Shown: positions 54,104 to 64,000 of the stretch, in pieces
How positions within the stretch are numbered: position 1 is the first letter of the stretch
Layout: each line of letters opens with the position of its first letter
NCBI GenBank assembly: GCA_963798325.1
Contig: CAWCSS010000007.1
Coordinates: 1 to 64,000 of the forward strand
DNA length: 64,000 bases
Source: Solirubrobacter sp963798325
GTDB lineage: Bacteria > Actinomycetota > Thermoleophilia > Solirubrobacterales > Solirubrobacteraceae
Direction: 5' to 3'
Notes under the pieces: generated by a model
What the model saw: the letters and a program-made list of their open reading frames with translations, nothing else
What the model was told of the DNA's origin: nothing
Database searches by the model: none
Program-made: the position numbers and the translations under genes

Positions 54104-55195
54104 GTGCTGCAACTCGACACCCACCCCCACGCGAAGGCCGTCCTCGGCGCCGCGCTGAGCGACGCACCGGCCCACGCGTACCTCCTGCACGGCCCCGCCG
54201 GCAGCGGCAAGCGCCAGACGGCGCGGGACTTCGCCGCCGAGCTGCTCGCGAGAAACGCGCGAGATCCTGAGAACGCGAAGACGAGGGCCCAGCACGGCAC
54301 CCACCCGGACCTGACGTGGGTCACGCCATCCGGCGCCCACGAGATGCTGAGGCGAGACGTCGACGAGACCGTCGTCGCCGCCTCGGCGCACACGCCGTTC
54401 GAGGCCTCGTTCCGGGTCTTCGTGCTCGAGCGCGTGGACGTGATGAACGACGAGGCGGCCAACGCGCTGCTCAAGACGCTCGAGGAGCCGCCCTCCTACG
54501 TCGTGCTGCTGCTGATCACCAACCGCCTGACGCAGGTGCTGCCGACGATCGCCAGCCGCTGCCAGCTGGTGCGCTTCGACCCGCCGACCACCGAGCAGCT
54601 CGCGCAGCGGCTCGCGAACAGCGGCATCCCCGAGTCGACCGCCGACGCGGCGGCGCGGCTGAGCCTCGGCGACGGCGAGAAGGCCGAGCAGCTCGCCAAG
54701 CCTGAGGGCCTGCAGCTCAGGAGCGCCGCCGAGCAGTTCGCCCGCGCGCCCCTGCACAGGCAGGCCGGCAAGAAGCCGTGGAAGGCGATCCTCGACCGCT
54801 CCCGCGCGCAGGGCGCCGCGGCCAAGGAAGAGATCGAGAGGCAGCTCCAGGAGGAGCTCCAGTTCCTGCCCAAGAAGGAGCACAAGCGCCGTGAGACGGA
54901 GTTCACCGAGCGGGCGCGCAGAGCGGAGCGGCGCGCGGCGACGAAGGCGCTCGACCACTCGCTCCAGCTCGCCGGCCTGTGGTACCGCGACCTGGCGACG
55001 ATCGAGGCGGGCGCTCCCGAGCTGGTGTTCCACAGCGACCGTCGGGACCAGCTCGAAGAGGACGCGGGCGCCCACAACCTTCGCCGGGCGCAGGAGCTGA
55101 TCGACGACACCCGCACCCGCCTGGTCCTCAACGTCAACGAAGAGCTGGCGTGTGAGGCGTTGGCGTACCGGTTGGAGGAGGCCCTCGCCGGGTAG
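54104..55195 (+). CDS. holB: DNA polymerase III subunit delta prime
   Basis: 363 residues. Clamp-loader AAA+ protein. It starts with HAYLLHGPAGSGKRQTA (Walker A, about residues 25-40), then the usual RVFVLERVDVMNDEAANALL and KTLEEPPSYVVLLLITN, and IASRCQLVRF (SRC motif). The zinc-binding Cys cluster of classical delta prime/gamma is missing, as in many actinobacteria. The C-terminal helical domain is long and Lys/Arg/Glu-rich (EEIERQLQEELQFLPKKEHK). GTG start after a TAGGAT box. It ends 9 bp before the formate dehydrogenase start. Confidence 0.88.
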   Translation: MLQLDTHPHAKAVLGAALSDAPAHAYLLHGPAGSGKRQTARDFAAELLARNARDPENAKTRAQHGTHPDLTWVTPSGAHEMLRRDVDETVVAASAHTPFEASFRVFVLERVDVMNDEAANALLKTLEEPPSYVVLLLITNRLTQVLPTIASRCQLVRFDPPTTEQLAQRLANSGIPESTADAAARLSLGDGEKAEQLAKPEGLQLRSAAEQFARAPLHRQAGKKPWKAILDRSRAQGAAAKEEIERQLQEELQFLPKKEHKRRETEFTERARRAERRAATKALDHSLQLAGLWYRDLATIEAGAPELVFHSDRRDQLEEDAGAHNLRRAQELIDDTRTRLVLNVNEELACEALAYRLEEALAG

Positions 55196-55204
55196 GGCGC
55201 CACC

Positions 55205-58200
55205 GTGACCGAGCCCGCCTGGCGGAAGCTCCGCAGAGCACCTCTCGTCGGGAAGGCGGCGGATTGGGGCATGGGCCCGCACGCCGTCTCGAAGCAGACC
55301 CGGAACGTCGGCGCGCGCACCGAGGGCCTGAAGGTCACCGAGTCCGTCTGCCCGTACTGCGCGGTCGGTTGTGGCCAGGTGGTCTACACCAAGGGCCAGA
55401 AGCTGATCGACATCGAAGGCAACCCGCGCTCGCCGATCAACCAGGGCACGCTCTGCCCGAAGGGCTCGGCGAGCAGGCAGCTCGTCCAATCGCCAGGGCG
55501 CCTGACCAAAGTCAAGTACCGCCGCGCCGGCGGCACCGACTGGGAAGAGCTCGACCTCGACACGGCGATGGAGATGATCGCCGAGCGCGTGATTCAAGCG
55601 CGGGAGAACGGCTGGCAGGACGTCAACCACGAAGGCTGGCGGGTGGATCGCACGCTCGGCTTCGCCCACCTCGGCGGCGCGACGCTCGACAACGAGGAGA
55701 ACTATCTCCTCAAGAAGGCCTACACGGCCATGGGCGCGATCCAGGTCGAGAACCAGGCGCGCATATGACACTCCTCCACCGTCCCCGGTCTGGGGACCTC
55801 GTTCGGGCGCGGCGGCGCCACCACGACCCTGCAGGACCTCCAGCACGCTGACTGCGTTCTGGATTCAGGGCTCGTCGATGGCCGAGGCGCACCCGGTCGG
55901 GTTCCGCTGGGTGATGAAGGCGAAGGAGCGCGGGGCGAAGGTCATCCACGTCGACCCGCGCTTCAGCCGCACGAGCGCGATGGCCGACCTGCACGTGCCG
56001 ATCCGCGCCGGCAGCGACATCGCGTTCGTCGGCGGGCTGATCCGCCACGTGCTCGAGACCGAGTCCTACTTCAAGGAGTACGTCCTCCACTACACGAACG
56101 CCGCGACGCTGGTGAGCGAGGACTTCGAGGACACCGAGGACCTCGGCGGGCTCTTCAGCGGGTTCGACCCCGAGCACGGCGTCTACGACCCGGAGACGTG
56201 GAGGTACGAGGGTGGGGAGGTCGCCGCCGCCGCGGGCAAGCGCGAGCACACGACCCAGTCCTTTGAGTCCAAGACCGGCGCGGGCATGATGACCGGCGAG
56301 GTCAAGACCGACCCGACGCTCCAGCATCCACGGTGCGTCATCAACGTCCTCAGGCGCCACTTCGCCCGCTACACGCCGGAGATGGTCGAGCGCATCACCG
56401 GCGTCGACGAAGCGACCCAGCGCGAAGTCGCCGAGCTGCTGATCGCCAACTCCGGCCGCGAGCGCACCACCGCGCTGTGTTACGCCGTCGGCTGGACCCA
56501 GCACACGGCCGGCACGCAGATGATCCGCGCGGGCTCGATCCTGCAACTGCTGCTGGGCAACATCGGGCGCCCCGGCGGCGGCGTGCTGGCGCTCCGCGGC
56601 CACGCGACGATCCAGGGCAGCACCGACATCCCCACGCTCTACGACCTGCTGCCGGGCTACCTGAACATGCCGCACGCCCGCCACGGCGAGCTGGACCTCG
56701 AGACCTACGTCGACACCGGCGGCGCGGACAAGGGCTGGTGGGCGAACTTCGACAAGTACATCGTCAGCCTCCTGAAGGCCTGGTTCGGCGACGCCGCCAC
56801 CAAGGACAACGACTACGGCTTCGAGCACCTGCCGAAGATCAGCGGCAACCACAGCCACTTCCCGACGATGCTGCGCGCGCTCGACGGCGGGCTCGACGGC
56901 ATTCTGCTGATGGGCCAGAACCCGGCCGTCGGCTCGATGCACGCCGGCCTGATGCGGCGTGCGCTGGCGAGCATGAAATGGGTGGTCGTCAGGGACCTTG
57001 TCGAAATCGAGTCGGCGACGTTCTGGCGCGATTCGCCCGAGGTGCGCAGCGGCGAGCTGAAGACCGAGGACATCCAGACCGAGGTCTTCCTGATGCCCGC
57101 CGCGAGCCACATCGAGAAGGAGGGCTCGTTCACGCAGACGCAGCGGCTGGTGCAGTGGCGCGACAAGGCGCTCGACCCGCCGGAGGACGCCCGCAGCGAC
57201 CTGTGGTTCATCTACCACCTGTTCAAGCGCGTCCAGGAGCACTACGCGGACAGCGACCGCAAACGCGACTGGCCGATCCAGAACCTGACCTGGGACTACG
57301 GCGAGGACGAGCCCGATGCCGAGCAGGTGCTCAGGGAGATCAGCGGCTACGAGACCGCCACCGGCAAGCCGGTCAACGGCTTCGCCGAGCTCGAGAACGA
57401 CGGTTCGACCGCCAGCGGCTGCTGGATCTACTCCGGCGTCTACGCCGACGGCATCAACCAGGCACAGCGCCGCGACCCCGGCGACATCGACGATCCCGAG
57501 GGCGGCTGGGTCTCGCCGCAGTGGGGCTGGGCGTGGCCGGACAACCGCCGCCTGCTCTACTCGCGCGCCTCCGCCGACCCCGAGGGCAAGCCCTGGTCGG
57601 AGCGCAAGAAGTACGTCTGGTGGGACGAGGACGCGAAGCGGTGGACCGGGTACGACGTGCCGGACTTCCCGGTGGACAAGGCACCTGACTATCGCGGGCA
57701 CCCCGATTCGCGGGGGATGGACGCGATCGACGGCGACGACCCGTTCATCATGATGGCCGACGGTCACGCGTGGCTGTACGCACCGTCAGGCCTGCTCGAC
57801 GGGCCGGTGCCGACGCATTACGAGCCGCTGGAGTCGCCGCTCGAGAACCCGCTCTACCCCGACATCCACGCCAACCCCGCGGCGCTGAGGTGGAACCGCG
57901 CCGACAACCCGTACGCCGAGCCCGGCGACCCGCGCTACCCGTGCGTGGCCACGACGTTCCGGCTCACCGAGCACCACACCGCGGGCGGCATGTCGCGCTG
58001 GGTCCCGTGGCTGGACGAGCTGCAGCCCGAGGCGTTCGCCGAGATCGATCCGGACCTGGCGAGCGCCCGCGGCATCGAGGACGGCGACTGGATGACGATC
58101 GTCTCACCGCGCGCCGAGATCTCCGTCCGCGCGCGCGTCACCGATCGCCTGCGCCCGCTGAGGATCGATCGTGCCATCGTCCACCAGATCGCACTGCCCT

Positions 58201-58409
58201 GGCACTGGGGCTTCGGCGGTCCCGACCCCGGCCACGCGGCCAACGACCTGACCATGCTCAGCGGCGATCCCAACTCGAGCATCCACGAGTCCAAGGCCTT
58301 CGTGTGCGACGTGCGCGCCGGGCGGACGACGAAGGACACCACCAAGCTCGCCGGCGTGCGCGACACGCCGCCCGGCGTCGCTCCGAACAAGGACCACCCG
58401 GCGGAATGA
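55205..58409 (+). CDS. fdnG: Formate dehydrogenase alpha subunit, selenocysteine type, with one frameshift
   Basis: About 1067 residues when TGA 55766-55768 is read as selenocysteine (residue 188). The N-terminal [4Fe-4S] site is CPYCAVGCG. Around the TGA the sequence is ENQARI-U-HSSTVPGLGTSFGRG, matching the FdnG pattern QAR-V-U-HGPTV...FGRG. A SECIS-like hairpin follows. One extra G near 55861 shifts the frame at ADCVL-IQGSS; beyond it SMAEAHPVGFRWVMKAKE continues, so both halves are one gene. VDPRFSRTSAMADL and GWTQHTAGTQMIR are family signatures. No Tat motif is seen, unlike E. coli FdnG, so the enzyme may face the cytoplasm. Coupled to Fe-S and NrfD-like subunits. Confidence 0.9.
55766..55797 (+). 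promoter_or_regulatory. In-frame UGA (selenocysteine) and bacterial SECIS-like hairpin
   Basis: TGA at 55766-55768 is followed by GTCCCC (55781-55786), loop GGTCT (55787-55791) and GGGGAC (55792-55797): a perfect 6-bp stem. Exactly 18 nt separate TGA from the GGTCT, as I recall for the E. coli fdhF SECIS, whose apical loop is also GGUCU and whose first codon after UGA is also CAC. The bulged U seen in E. coli is not obvious here. Confidence 0.8.
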
Positions 58410-59179
58410 GCGAGCTCTCGATCATCCAGCCCGGCGCCACGCGCAAGGGCTTCTTCACCGACACGTCGGTGTGCATCGGCTGCAAGGCGTGCGAGGTGGC
58501 CTGCAAGCAGTGGAACGACCTGCCCAGCGACGGCGGCGAGTTCCGCAAGGGCGGCTCCTACGACAACACCGGCCAGCTCGCCGCCAACACCTGGCGCCAC
58601 GTGCGCTTCGTCGACACCGACGGCGGCTGGAACTTCATGTCGGACGTGTGCAAGCACTGCACCCACGCGGGCTGCATGGACGCCTGCCCGACCGGCGCGC
58701 TGATCCGCACCGAGTTCGAGACCGTGATCGTCCAGCCCGACATCTGCAACGGCTGCGGCTACTGCATCCCGTCGTGCCCGTTCGGCGTCATCGGCCGCGA
58801 CCACGACGACGGCCGCGCCGCCAAGTGCACGCTGTGTTACGACCGGCTCGAGGACGGGCTGGAGCCCGCGTGCGCGAAGGCGTGCCCGACGGACTCGATC
58901 CAGTTCGGCGACTTCGATGATCTCGTCGAGCTGGCCGAGCGGCGCGTGGCGACGCTGCACGAGCGCGGCGTCGAGGACGCCTACCTCTACGGGCAGGACC
59001 AGGCGGGCGGGCTCGGTGCCTTCTTCCTGCTCACCGAGCCACCCGAGCGCTACGGCCTGCCGGCGCACGCCGAGTCGCCGATCCAGGAGAACGTCGTCCC
59101 CGCGACGCTCGCCGCGGTCGGTGCCGGGCTGCTGGCCGCCGCCGGCGTGGCGGCCGCGTTCCTGGCGGCGAAGCGATGA
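58406..59179 (+). CDS. Formate dehydrogenase iron-sulfur (beta) subunit
   Basis: 257 residues. Four [4Fe-4S] cysteine groups are visible: CIGCKACEVACK, CKHCTHAGCMDAC, CNGCGYCIPSC and CTLCYDRLEDGLEPACAKAC. The C-terminus is a single membrane helix (AGLLAAAGVAAAFLAA), as in FdnH. It relays electrons from the Mo site to the membrane subunit. The ATG overlaps the alpha-subunit stop and its stop overlaps the next ATG (ATGA twice), so the three subunits are made together. Confidence 0.93.
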   Translation: MSELSIIQPGATRKGFFTDTSVCIGCKACEVACKQWNDLPSDGGEFRKGGSYDNTGQLAANTWRHVRFVDTDGGWNFMSDVCKHCTHAGCMDACPTGALIRTEFETVIVQPDICNGCGYCIPSCPFGVIGRDHDDGRAAKCTLCYDRLEDGLEPACAKACPTDSIQFGDFDDLVELAERRVATLHERGVEDAYLYGQDQAGGLGAFFLLTEPPERYGLPAHAESPIQENVVPATLAAVGAGLLAAAGVAAAFLAAKR

Positions 59180-60168
59180 GGGACATGACGCCCGCCACGG
59201 GTCACGGCGCCTCTCCGGACTTCGGCGAGAAGACCGGGGAGCCGGTCGCGCTGCACCGCGAGGACGACGCACAGCGGTCGTTCCTCTACGACGAGGGCTA
59301 CGCGGGCGAGGCACGCGCGAAGGGCGAGATGCCGCCGCTGGACGGCGTGGCGCCGGGCATGCTCAAGCCGCCGGTGTGGACGTGGGAGGTGCCGCTGTAC
59401 TTCTGGTTCGGCGGGATCGCGTCCGGCGCGGCGTTCGTGGCGCTGGCGTGTGACCTGAGCGCCGATCACGAGAGCGCCAAGCGCGCGCGGCTGGTCTCGC
59501 TCGCCGCGCTCGCCCCGTGCCCGCCGCTGCTGGTGATGGACCTCGGCCGGCCGGAGCGCTTCCTGCACATGCTCCGGGTCTTCAAGACCCGCTCGCCGAT
59601 GTCGATGGGCGCGTGGGCGCTGACGATCTTCGGGAACGTCGGCGCGGGAGCGGTCGCCGCGGATCTGCTCAAGCGGCCAAGGCTGGCTCGCTCGCTCGGC
59701 GCGGCCAACGTGCTCGTCGGCGGCTACCTCGGCTCCTACACCGGCGTCCTGCTGGCCTCCACCGCCGTCCCGGTGTGGGCACGCTCGCGCAGCTTCCTCG
59801 GCCCGATCTTCGTCGCGACCGCGACGGCCACCGGAGCCGCCGCCGTGCGGCTCGCATGCGTCGACGCGCCGGACAGCACGCGCAGGGCGCTCGGTCACGT
59901 CCAGGCGGGCGCGATGGCCGCCGAGCTCATCCTCTCCGAGATCAACGAGAAGCGTCTCGGCCGCCACGACGCGCACGGCAGGACGATGAAGCGCGCGAAG
60001 TGGCTCACGCGCATCGGCCTGGCCGCGCAGGCGTCGCGCCGCACCGGGCCGCTGCCGTCGTTGCTCTACCTCACCGCCGGCGCGATGTTCCGCTACGCCT
60101 GGGTCGAAGCCGGGGTCCGCTCGGCCCGCGACGACCAGTCCGTGGCCGAGATGGCCCGCTCGCGGTAA
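59176..60168 (+). CDS. NrfD/PsrC-like membrane subunit of formate dehydrogenase
   Basis: 330 residues. A soluble N-terminus of about 60 residues precedes several membrane helices, starting WEVPLYFWFGGIASGAAFVA, the NrfD signature, and continuing LLVMDLGRPERFLHMLRVF with the conserved Asp-Leu-Gly-Arg-Pro loop. NrfD-type anchors carry no haem and pass electrons to quinone. This replaces the cytochrome b gamma subunit of FdnGHI, so formate would reduce menaquinone at the membrane. Last gene of the operon. Confidence 0.88.
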   Translation: MRDMTPATGHGASPDFGEKTGEPVALHREDDAQRSFLYDEGYAGEARAKGEMPPLDGVAPGMLKPPVWTWEVPLYFWFGGIASGAAFVALACDLSADHESAKRARLVSLAALAPCPPLLVMDLGRPERFLHMLRVFKTRSPMSMGAWALTIFGNVGAGAVAADLLKRPRLARSLGAANVLVGGYLGSYTGVLLASTAVPVWARSRSFLGPIFVATATATGAAAVRLACVDAPDSTRRALGHVQAGAMAAELILSEINEKRLGRHDAHGRTMKRAKWLTRIGLAAQASRRTGPLPSLLYLTAGAMFRYAWVEAGVRSARDDQSVAEMARSR

Positions 60169-60200
60169 ACAACTCAGCCGATCGGCCGATTCACTCGGTC

Positions 60201-61407
60201 ATGCGTATGAGCGAATTCCGGCGCGCGGGGCACACGCCTTCGCTGGTCGCCGCCCTTCTTCACTTCGATGTGTCCTTCGCCATCTGGGTGATCCTGGGTG
60301 CTCTCGGCGCCTACATCGCCGAGGATCTGGGGCTCACGCGCCGCCGAGAAGGGCGTGCTGGTCGCGATCCCGCTGCTGAGCGCCGCGGTCTGCCGCGTCA
60401 CCTTCGGCGATCCTCGCCGACCGCTTCGGCCCGCGCCGGATCGGCACCATCAGCATGAGCATCGCCCTGCTGCCGCTGCTGTGGGGCTGGCTCGGCGGCA
60501 CGACGCATGAACCAGATGCTCGGCGTCGGCGTGCTGCTCGGCGTCGCCGGTGCCTCGTTCGCCATCTCGCTGCCGCTGGCGAGCCGCTGGTACCCGCCGC
60601 GGCACCAGGGCCTCGCCATGGGCATCGCGGGCGCCGGCAACTCCGGCACCGTGGCCTGCGCGCTGATCGCGCCGCGCCTGGCCGAGCACGTCGGCTGGCA
60701 CGCACGTCATGGGCTTGGCGATCATCCCCGCGCTGCTGGTCCTGGTCGCGTTCCGGCTGCTCGCGAAGGAGCCGCCCGCGCCCGCTCAGCGCCTGACGGT
60801 CAACGCGTTCCTCGAGATGCTCGGCGAGGGCGACACGTGGAAGCTGTGCGGCCTCTACGCCGTGACCTTCGGCGGCTTCGTCGGCCTCTCGTCCTTCCTG
60901 CCGATCTTCTTCCACGACCAGTACGGGCTGACCAAGGTCGACGCGGCGTCGCTGGCGGCGATCGGCGGCGCCGCGGGCTCGTTCGTGCGTCCCTTCGGCG
61001 GTCACCTCGCCGACCGCTTCGGCGGCACCCGCGTGCTGACCATCGTCTACGGCGTCGCCGCGCCGCTGCTGCTGTTCCTCTCGAGCATCCCGTCGCTGAC
61101 GCTGGCCGCGATCGGCTTCCCGCTGGTCATGGGCACGCTCGGGCTGGGCAACGGTGCGACCTTCCAGCTCGTCGGCCTGCGCTTCCGCTCGCGGATCGCG
61201 GTCGTGACCGGGCTCGTCGGCGCCGCCGGCGGCCTCGGCGGGTTCCTGCTGCCGATCGCGCTGGGCTCGCTGCATGACCGCTTCAACGGCTACGGCGCCG
61301 GCCTGACGATCGCGGCGTTCGTGGTCGCGGTCGCGTTCGTCGGCGTCGCCGTGCTCCGCGTCGCGTGGCGCCGCGGCTGGGGCTCCGCCGCCGAGGCTCC
61401 TGTGTGA
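60201..61407 (+). CDS. narK: NarK/NasA-type nitrate/nitrite MFS transporter, with several frameshifts
   Basis: About 400 residues after correction. It begins HFDVSFAIWVILGALGAYIA, then LADRFGPRRIGTISM and GNSGTVACALIAPRLAEHVG, matching the nitrate/nitrite porter signatures (FDVSF and the Gly-rich helix). The C-terminal half reads without breaks from about 60710. Frame changes fall near 60338, 60409, 60506 and 60704, each explained by one extra base with no loss of sequence. It lies just upstream of the nitrate reductase (GTG overlap), so nitrate uptake and reduction are coupled. ATG 60201 or 60207. Confidence 0.85.
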
Positions 61408-63410
61408 TCAAGACCGGGTGCCCATATTGCGGCGTCGGCTGCGGGCTGGTCGCGGAGGTGCGCGACGGGCGCCTGCATGCCGTGCGCGGCGATGCGGACC
61501 ACCCGGTCAACCAGGGACTGACCTGCCGCAAGCCGCTGGCGTTGCCGGAGGCCGTGGGCGCGTCGGATCGGGCGCTGAAGCCGCTCGTCCGCAACGCCCA
61601 GACGGCCGCTTCCGCGAGGCGTCGTGGAGTGACGCGCTGGGCGAGGTCGCCTCACGCCTGCAGGCGATCCGCGCCGAGCACGGCCCGGGCTCGATCGCCT
61701 TCTACATCTCCGGCCAGCTGCTGACCGAGGACTACTACGCGGTCAACAAGCTGGCCAAGGGCTTTCTCGGGACCAACAACGTCGACTCCAACTCGCGGCT
61801 GTGCATGTCCTCGGCCGTCGCCGCCTACGACGCGACGTTCGGCTCCGACGGCCCGCCGCCCGCCTACGCGGATCTGGAGCTGACCGACTGCATCCTGCTG
61901 CTGGGCTCGAACGCCGCGTCCAACCACCCGATCCTGTGGGGCCGCATCCGCGCGGCGCAGGAGCGGGGCGCGACGCTGATCGTCGTCGACCCGCGGCGCA
62001 CCGACACCGCGGCGGCGGCCGACATCCATCTGCAGATCCGGCCGGGCACCGACCTCGCGCTGCTCAACGCGCTGATCGCCGGCCACGAGCTCGCGGGTGA
62101 CTGGACGCCGGAGAAGGCAGCGCTCGAGTGCGGCGTGCCCGCGGTCGCGATCGAGCGCGCCGCCGCGCGGTTCGCGCACGGCGACTCGATGGCGCTGTGG
62201 TCGATGGGCGCCAACCAGTCCGTCGAGGGCGTGGCGATCAACCGCGCGCTGCTGAACCTGTGCGTGATCACCGGCCAGATCGGCCGCCCCGGCACCGGGC
62301 CGCTGTCGCTGACCGGCCAGCCGAACGCGATGGGCGGGCGCGAGACGGGCGGGCTCGCGCACCTGCTCCCGGGCTACCGCAAGATCGTCCGCGAGGACCA
62401 CCGCGCCGAGGTCGAGGCCGCGTGGGGGCTCGCGTCCGGCTCGATCGATCCTCGCCCGGGCCTTCCCGCGACCGACCTCTTCGACGCGCTCGAGGACGGC
62501 CGCGTGAAGGCCGTCTGGATCGTCGGCACGAACCCGGCGGTGTCGTTCCCGGACGCCGAGCGGGTGCGCGCGGCGTTGCGCAACGCCGAGCTCGTGATCG
62601 CGCAAGACGCCGTACCACCCCACCGAGACGACCGCGCTCGCGCACATCGTCCTGCCCGCCGCGCAGTGGCCGGAGAAGGCGGGAACGATGGTCAACTCCG
62701 AGCGCCGGATCTCGCTCATGCGCGCCGCCGTCAAGCCTCCCGGCGAGGCCCGGGCGGACTGGCGGATCTTCGCCGGCGCGGCCGCGCGGATGGGCTTCCA
62801 CGGCTTCGACTGGGCGGACGCCGCCGAGGTCTACGACGAGTTCGCGGCGCTCACCGCGGGGCGTCCGTGCGACCAGTCCGGCGTGTCCCATGCGCGACTG
62901 GAGCACGGCACGTTGCAGTGGCCGGTTCGCGGCGCGGATCACCCAGGCACCGAGCGGCTCTACACCGACGGCCGGTACTTCACCGAGACCGGTGAGCCCG
63001 TCCTGAAGCCGGCACTCGCCCGGCCACGTCGCCGACCCGCCCGACGCGGAGCTTCCCGCTGGTCCTGAACACCGGCCGGATCGCCTCGCAGTGGCACACG
63101 ATGACCCGCACCGGCAAGTCGGCGGAGCTCCTCGCGAGCGAGCCCGAGCCGTTCCTCGAGGTGCACCCGGACGATGCGCGCCGGTACTGGCTGCAAGAGA
63201 CCGCGCGCGGGTGGTCTCCCGGCGCGGAGCGGTCACGCTGAGGGTCCGCGTCACCGACGCCGTGCGCCCGGGAACGGTCTTCGCGCCCTTCCACTGGGGC
63301 GCGCTGCACGCACCCGCGGGGCCGGCGGCGTCAACGACCTGACGCATCGCTTCACGGATCCGACCTCCCGCCAGCCCGGGCTGAAGGCGACCGCCGTGCG
63401 CCTCGAACCG
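61404..63410 (+). CDS. Assimilatory nitrate reductase catalytic subunit, with several frameshifts
   Basis: About 665 residues after correction. N-terminal [4Fe-4S] motif CPYCGVGC with LTCRKP. The Mo ligand Cys is in DSNSRLCMSSAVAAY. SLTGQPNAMGGRETGGLA is the nitrate reductase (NarB/NasC) signature that separates it from formate dehydrogenases. GTNPAVSFPDAERVRAAL and MVNSERRISLM follow, and the C-terminal cofactor domain ends near RQPGLKATAVRLEPV. Frame changes near 61605, 62611, 63020, 63052, about 63200 and 63330 all preserve conserved sequence. It reduces nitrate to nitrite in the cytoplasm. The end coordinate is approximate because the frame continues into an FAD domain. Confidence 0.88.
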
Positions 63411-64000
63411 GTGCTGCGAGCGCCGCCGCAGGCGCCACCGCCACCTGCTCATCGTCGGCGCCGGCCCGTCCGGCGTCGACCGTCGCCGAGACCGCGCTGG
63501 AGCACGGCGACTGGCAGATCACGCTGGCCAACGACGAGCCCGAGGTGCCCGTATGACCGCGTCGGGCTCACCGACCATCTCGCCGGCCACCGCGAGGCGA
63601 CCGACCTGCCGCTGCACCCCAAGCGCTGGTATCGCGAGCACGGCATCGCGTTCTGCGACGCGATCGTCGACGTCGACACCGAGCGCCGCATCGCCACCAC
63701 CGCCTCCGGCACCCAGCTGTCCTACGACGCGCTCGTCCTGGCCACCGGCTCGCGCGCGTTCATCCCGCCGATCGACGGGCATCGAGCGCGCCACCGCGTT
63801 CCGCACCCGCCACGACGTGCGCACGATCCGCGGCCGCGCCCACGGCGCCCGCCGCGCGGTCGTCATCGGCGGCGGGCTGCTCGGGCTCGAGGCCGCTCGC
63901 GCGGTCGCCAACCGCGGCATCGAGGTGACCGTCGTGCACCTCGCGTCGACGGCTGATGGAGCGCCAGCTCGACGCCACCGCCGCGCGGATGCTCGAGCGC
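63411..64000 (+). CDS. NirB/NasB-type FAD-NAD(P) oxidoreductase domain, partial and frameshifted
   Basis: Runs off the window end. After correction it has the FAD motif LLIVGAGPSGV, PYDRVGLTDHLAGH as in the N-terminus of nitrite reductase large subunit, LVLATGSRAFIPPIDG, the NAD-binding GARRAVVIGGGLLGLEAARA, and VTVVHL...LMERQLD. Frame changes near 63440, 63486, 63552, 63780 and 63951 each look like one extra base. No stop separates it clearly from the nitrate reductase, so it may be a fused electron-input domain or the start of the next gene (nitrite reductase). The breaks prevent a decision. Confidence 0.75.

Noticed and set aside
55205..55768. A complete 187-residue gene ending at TGA 55766
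   Set aside because: It is the N-terminal part of the formate dehydrogenase. The family sequence continues directly after the TGA, with a SECIS-like stem, so the TGA is read through.
60201..64000. Decaying pseudogene block for nitrate assimilation
   Set aside because: Breaks are mostly single inserted bases with conserved residues on both sides and no stops in the corrected frame, which fits base-calling error better.

Overview
The window reads as the chromosome of a very GC-rich actinobacterium. A Thermoleophilia/Solirubrobacterales-type organism (Conexibacter or Solirubrobacter relatives) is my inference. It rests on the strong G/C third-position bias, many GTG starts and ATGA/GTGA gene overlaps, a B12-dependent ribonucleotide reductase, LCP and FabG4-type genes, and recurrent TAGNNT motifs 7-10 nt ahead of start codons that point to leaderless transcripts. 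No phage, IS element, CRISPR array or rRNA was seen.

Layout. 0-5.8 kb: sugar epimerase, GT2 glycosyltransferase and LPG-synthase-like membrane protein, then on the minus strand a large membrane protein, a methyltransferase and a beta-carbonic anhydrase. 5.8-10 kb: cupin, NAD kinase, spermidine-synthase-like protein, 14-TM efflux pump, zinc ribbon, GNAT. 10.2-12.8 kb: globin, GAF-PAS histidine kinase and NarL-type regulator. 12.8-15.1 kb: FUSC-like transporter and HtrA protease. 15.1-21 kb: a minus-strand fatty-acid operon (MaoC, FabG4-like, thiolase, TetR, acyl-CoA dehydrogenase/oxidase) with a palindromic operator. 21-25.1 kb: subtilisin, small protein, GGDEF protein, trypsin-like protease. 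25.1-27.9 kb: multicopper oxidase, ZIP transporter and DtxR-type regulator. 28.2-31.4 kb: CopZ, His-rich secreted protein and CopA behind a CsoR-type operator. 32.9-39 kb: an NAD-linked formate dehydrogenase with catalytic Cys, plus FdhD and a divergent LysR. 39.2-55.2 kb: HemW, LCP protein, a helicase fused to a SprT/YgjP-like zincin, NrdJ, GalE, RecQ, thymidylate kinase, DNA polymerase III delta prime. 55.2-60.2 kb: a second, selenocysteine-type formate dehydrogenase with Fe-S and NrfD-like membrane subunits. 60.2-64 kb: NarK-like nitrate transporter, assimilatory nitrate reductase and a NirB-type FAD domain running off the end.

How the genes fit together. Two formate dehydrogenases use different chemistry at the active site. 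The Cys enzyme is built with NuoE/F- and HoxU-like parts and should make NADH. The Sec enzyme, with an in-frame TGA followed by a SECIS-like hairpin, should feed electrons through an NrfD-type anchor to the quinone pool. FdhD beside the first could serve both. Nitrate uptake and reduction genes follow the second.

Quality warning. Single-base frameshifts break many otherwise well conserved genes. About ten events are scattered over the first 60 kb and roughly fifteen to twenty fall in the last 4 kb. Nearly all look like one inserted G or C with the protein intact on both sides, so I treat them as probable sequencing or assembly errors and give full-length gene spans.
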